From: Propionibacteriaceae bacterium
GTDB taxonomy: Bacteria; Actinomycetota; Actinomycetes; Propionibacteriales; Propionibacteriaceae
DNA length: 5,728 nt
Reading direction: 5' to 3'
NCBI GenBank assembly: GCA_030450535.1
Contig: JAKDIK010000190.1
Location: forward strand, 1-5,728
Shown here: positions 4,709 to 5,728 of the stretch, piece after piece
Position numbering within the stretch: position 1 is the stretch's first letter
How the letters are laid out: every line of letters starts with the position of its first letter
The notes under the pieces: generated by a model
What the model saw: only the letters and a program-made list of their open reading frames with translations
Told to the model about the DNA's origin: nothing
The model's database searches: none
Program-made: the position numbers and the translations under genes

Positions 4709-5359
4709 GTGCCCACCTACGACTACTTCACCGATGGCGCGGCGATCTATGCCGAGTCGTTCGCGATCATTCGCCGCGAGACGGACCTCTCCGCCCTGCC
4801 CGATGACGTGGCCCGCGTCGCCGTCCGGATGGTGCACGCCGCCGCGCAGACCGACCTCGTGCCCGACATCGCCTACTCCCCCGGGATCGTCAGCGCGTGT
4901 CGGGACGCCCTCGCCGGCGGCGCGCCAATCCTGTGCGACTCGAGGATGGTGGCGACGGGCATCATTCGGTCGCGTTTACCAGAGGGTGTCGGGGTCGTCT
5001 GTCACCTCGGCGACCCGCGCCTGGCCGAGCTGGCGTCGTCCGGCCGCACCACCAAGACGGCCGCCGCCGTCGATCTGTGGCTCCCCCGGCTCCAGGGGGC
5101 CGTGGTGGCGATCGGCAACGCCCCGACGGCGCTGTTCCGGCTGCTGGAGGTCGTCCGCGACACGGGCGTCAGGCCCGCCGGCGTGATCGGCATTCCGGTC
5201 GGCTTCGTCGGCGCCGCCGAATCCAAGCAGGCGCTCATCGACAACCCGTACGGCCTGGAGTTCCTCACGGTGCGCGGCCGCCGAGGCGGCTCCGCGATCA
5301 CGGTCGCGGCGATCAACGCCATCGCCAGCACCGCGGAGACCACCAACGAGCGCGGATGA
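4709..5359 (+). CDS. cobH: Precorrin-8X methylmutase CobH
   Basis: CobH moves the methyl group from C11 to C12 of precorrin-8X, giving hydrogenobyrinic acid, in the cytoplasm. The 216-residue product carries the family's landmarks. They are YDYFTDGAAIYAESFAIIRRE at the N-terminus, the catalytic histidine at position 43 (RMVH), ILCDSRMVATGI (74-85), GRTTKTAAAVDLW (112-124), AIGNAPTALF (134-143), GIPVGFVGAAESK (161-173) and GRRGGSA (190-196). Many CobH proteins have HACG at the active-site His; here it is HAAAQTDL, a modest deviation. The GTG start at 4709 is right for the family length and N-terminus. There is no ribosome binding site, and a -10-like hexamer lies just upstream. Its stop overlaps the cobF start by four bases (ATGA), so cobH and cobF form an operon. 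CbiC of the anaerobic pathway is the close relative; the adjacent cobF points to the aerobic version. Confidence 0.93.
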   Translation: MPTYDYFTDGAAIYAESFAIIRRETDLSALPDDVARVAVRMVHAAAQTDLVPDIAYSPGIVSACRDALAGGAPILCDSRMVATGIIRSRLPEGVGVVCHLGDPRLAELASSGRTTKTAAAVDLWLPRLQGAVVAIGNAPTALFRLLEVVRDTGVRPAGVIGIPVGFVGAAESKQALIDNPYGLEFLTVRGRRGGSAITVAAINAIASTAETTNERG

Positions 5360-5728
5360 TCGGCCGGGAGTCGGACGCAGCGGCCGCGGGCCCGGACACC
5401 GCGCGCCGGCTCGTGCTCATCGGCATCGGGGCGGGCGACCCCGACTGGCTGACGCTGGAGGCCGTCCGGGCGATCCAGGAGATCGACGTTCTCTTCGTGG
5501 TGCTCAAGGAGGATGAATACGACGAGCCGGTCGCGTTCCGGCGCGATCTCGTGGCGCGTCACCGGGCCGACCCCGTGCGCACCGTCGAACTTCCCGACCC
5601 GCCGCGCCCGTGGCGCTCGACGCCGGACTACCCCGCGGCGGTCGCGCGCTGGCGCGCCCAACGGCTGGAGCAGTGGGGCGCGGCGGTGGCGTCCGAGGTG
5701 GGTCCGGGCGAGGCGGGGGGATTCCTCG
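5356..5728 (+). CDS. cobF: Precorrin-6A synthase (deacetylating) CobF, N-terminal part (3' end outside window)
   Basis: CobF uses SAM to methylate C1 of precorrin-5 and release the acetyl group as acetate, giving precorrin-6A. It belongs to the aerobic pathway only. The 124 visible residues run without a stop to the window end. After a short variable head they show LVLIGIGAGDPDWLTLEAVRAI (19-40), the glycine-rich opening of tetrapyrrole methylases. VLFVVLKEDEYDE, an Arg-rich helix (FRRDLVARHR), VELPDPPRP, and YPAAVARWRAQRLEQW follow, matching CobF's 'v..pDp.R....Y...v..W...R'. The sequence stops at GFL, where CobF proteins continue into the GDP-LYDS motif. ATG 5356 forms an ATGA overlap with the cobH stop, so translation is probably coupled. 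Confidence 0.9.
   Translation, partial: MIGRESDAAAAGPDTARRLVLIGIGAGDPDWLTLEAVRAIQEIDVLFVVLKEDEYDEPVAFRRDLVARHRADPVRTVELPDPPRPWRSTPDYPAAVARWRAQRLEQWGAAVASEVGPGEAGGFL

Noticed and set aside
4115..4837. 240-codon - frame opposite vapC and the cobH start
   Set aside because: Antisense of a PIN-domain gene with intact active-site residues; no ribosome binding site or motif supports it.
5002..5661. 219-codon - frame opposite cobH/cobF
   Set aside because: It crosses the antisense of two well-matched cobalamin genes and its translation has no recognisable family features.

Overview
The window is very GC-rich. Its reading frames use mostly G/C third positions, and several genes start with GTG or with stop-start overlaps. 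This suggests a high-GC bacterium, most likely an actinobacterium, although the sequence alone does not fix the genus. Nearly everything here serves cobalamin (vitamin B12) synthesis. The early-window and late-window genes match the aerobic (late cobalt insertion) branch: precorrin-6A reductase CobK, a precorrin-6Y/7 methyltransferase-decarboxylase of the CbiT type, precorrin-8X methylmutase CobH and the deacetylating precorrin-6A synthase CobF. No tRNA, rRNA, CRISPR array or insertion sequence is visible.

Layout. On the + strand, the 3' part of cobK (1-450, cut by the window edge) is followed after 13 bases by a stand-alone cbiT (464-1042). Converging on it from the right, on the - strand, is a complete ECF-type cobalt transporter operon in transcription order cbiM (3676-2996), cbiN (3003-2638), cbiQ (2638-1829), cbiO (1832-1017). 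All four genes overlap at their junctions, and the last 26 bases of cbiO overlap the end of cbiT on the other strand. Upstream of cbiM, on the - strand, lies a sequence that reads as a cobalamin riboswitch (about 3850-3714), followed by a small hairpin just before the cbiM ribosome binding site. The transporter is therefore expected to be shut down by coenzyme B12.

Divergent from the transporter is a vapBC-type toxin-antitoxin pair (vapB 3949-4179, vapC 4179-4616) with an almost perfect 13+13 base inverted repeat in its promoter and no ribosome binding site, so it is probably leaderless. Then come a GC-rich hairpin (4661-4694), a -10-like hexamer placed so that cobH would also be leaderless, cobH (4709-5359), and the start of cobF (5356 to the window end), which overlaps cobH by four bases.

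How the parts work together: CbiMNQO imports Co2+ for the corrin ring and is probably feedback-controlled by B12 through the riboswitch. CobF, CobK, CbiT and CobH carry out successive ring methylation, reduction, decarboxylation and methyl-migration steps. The toxin-antitoxin pair has no evident role in the pathway and separates the riboswitch-controlled transporter from cobHF. The most interesting material is regulatory: the riboswitch, the vapB operator and promoter, and the leaderless starts. I see no convincing previously undescribed protein system.
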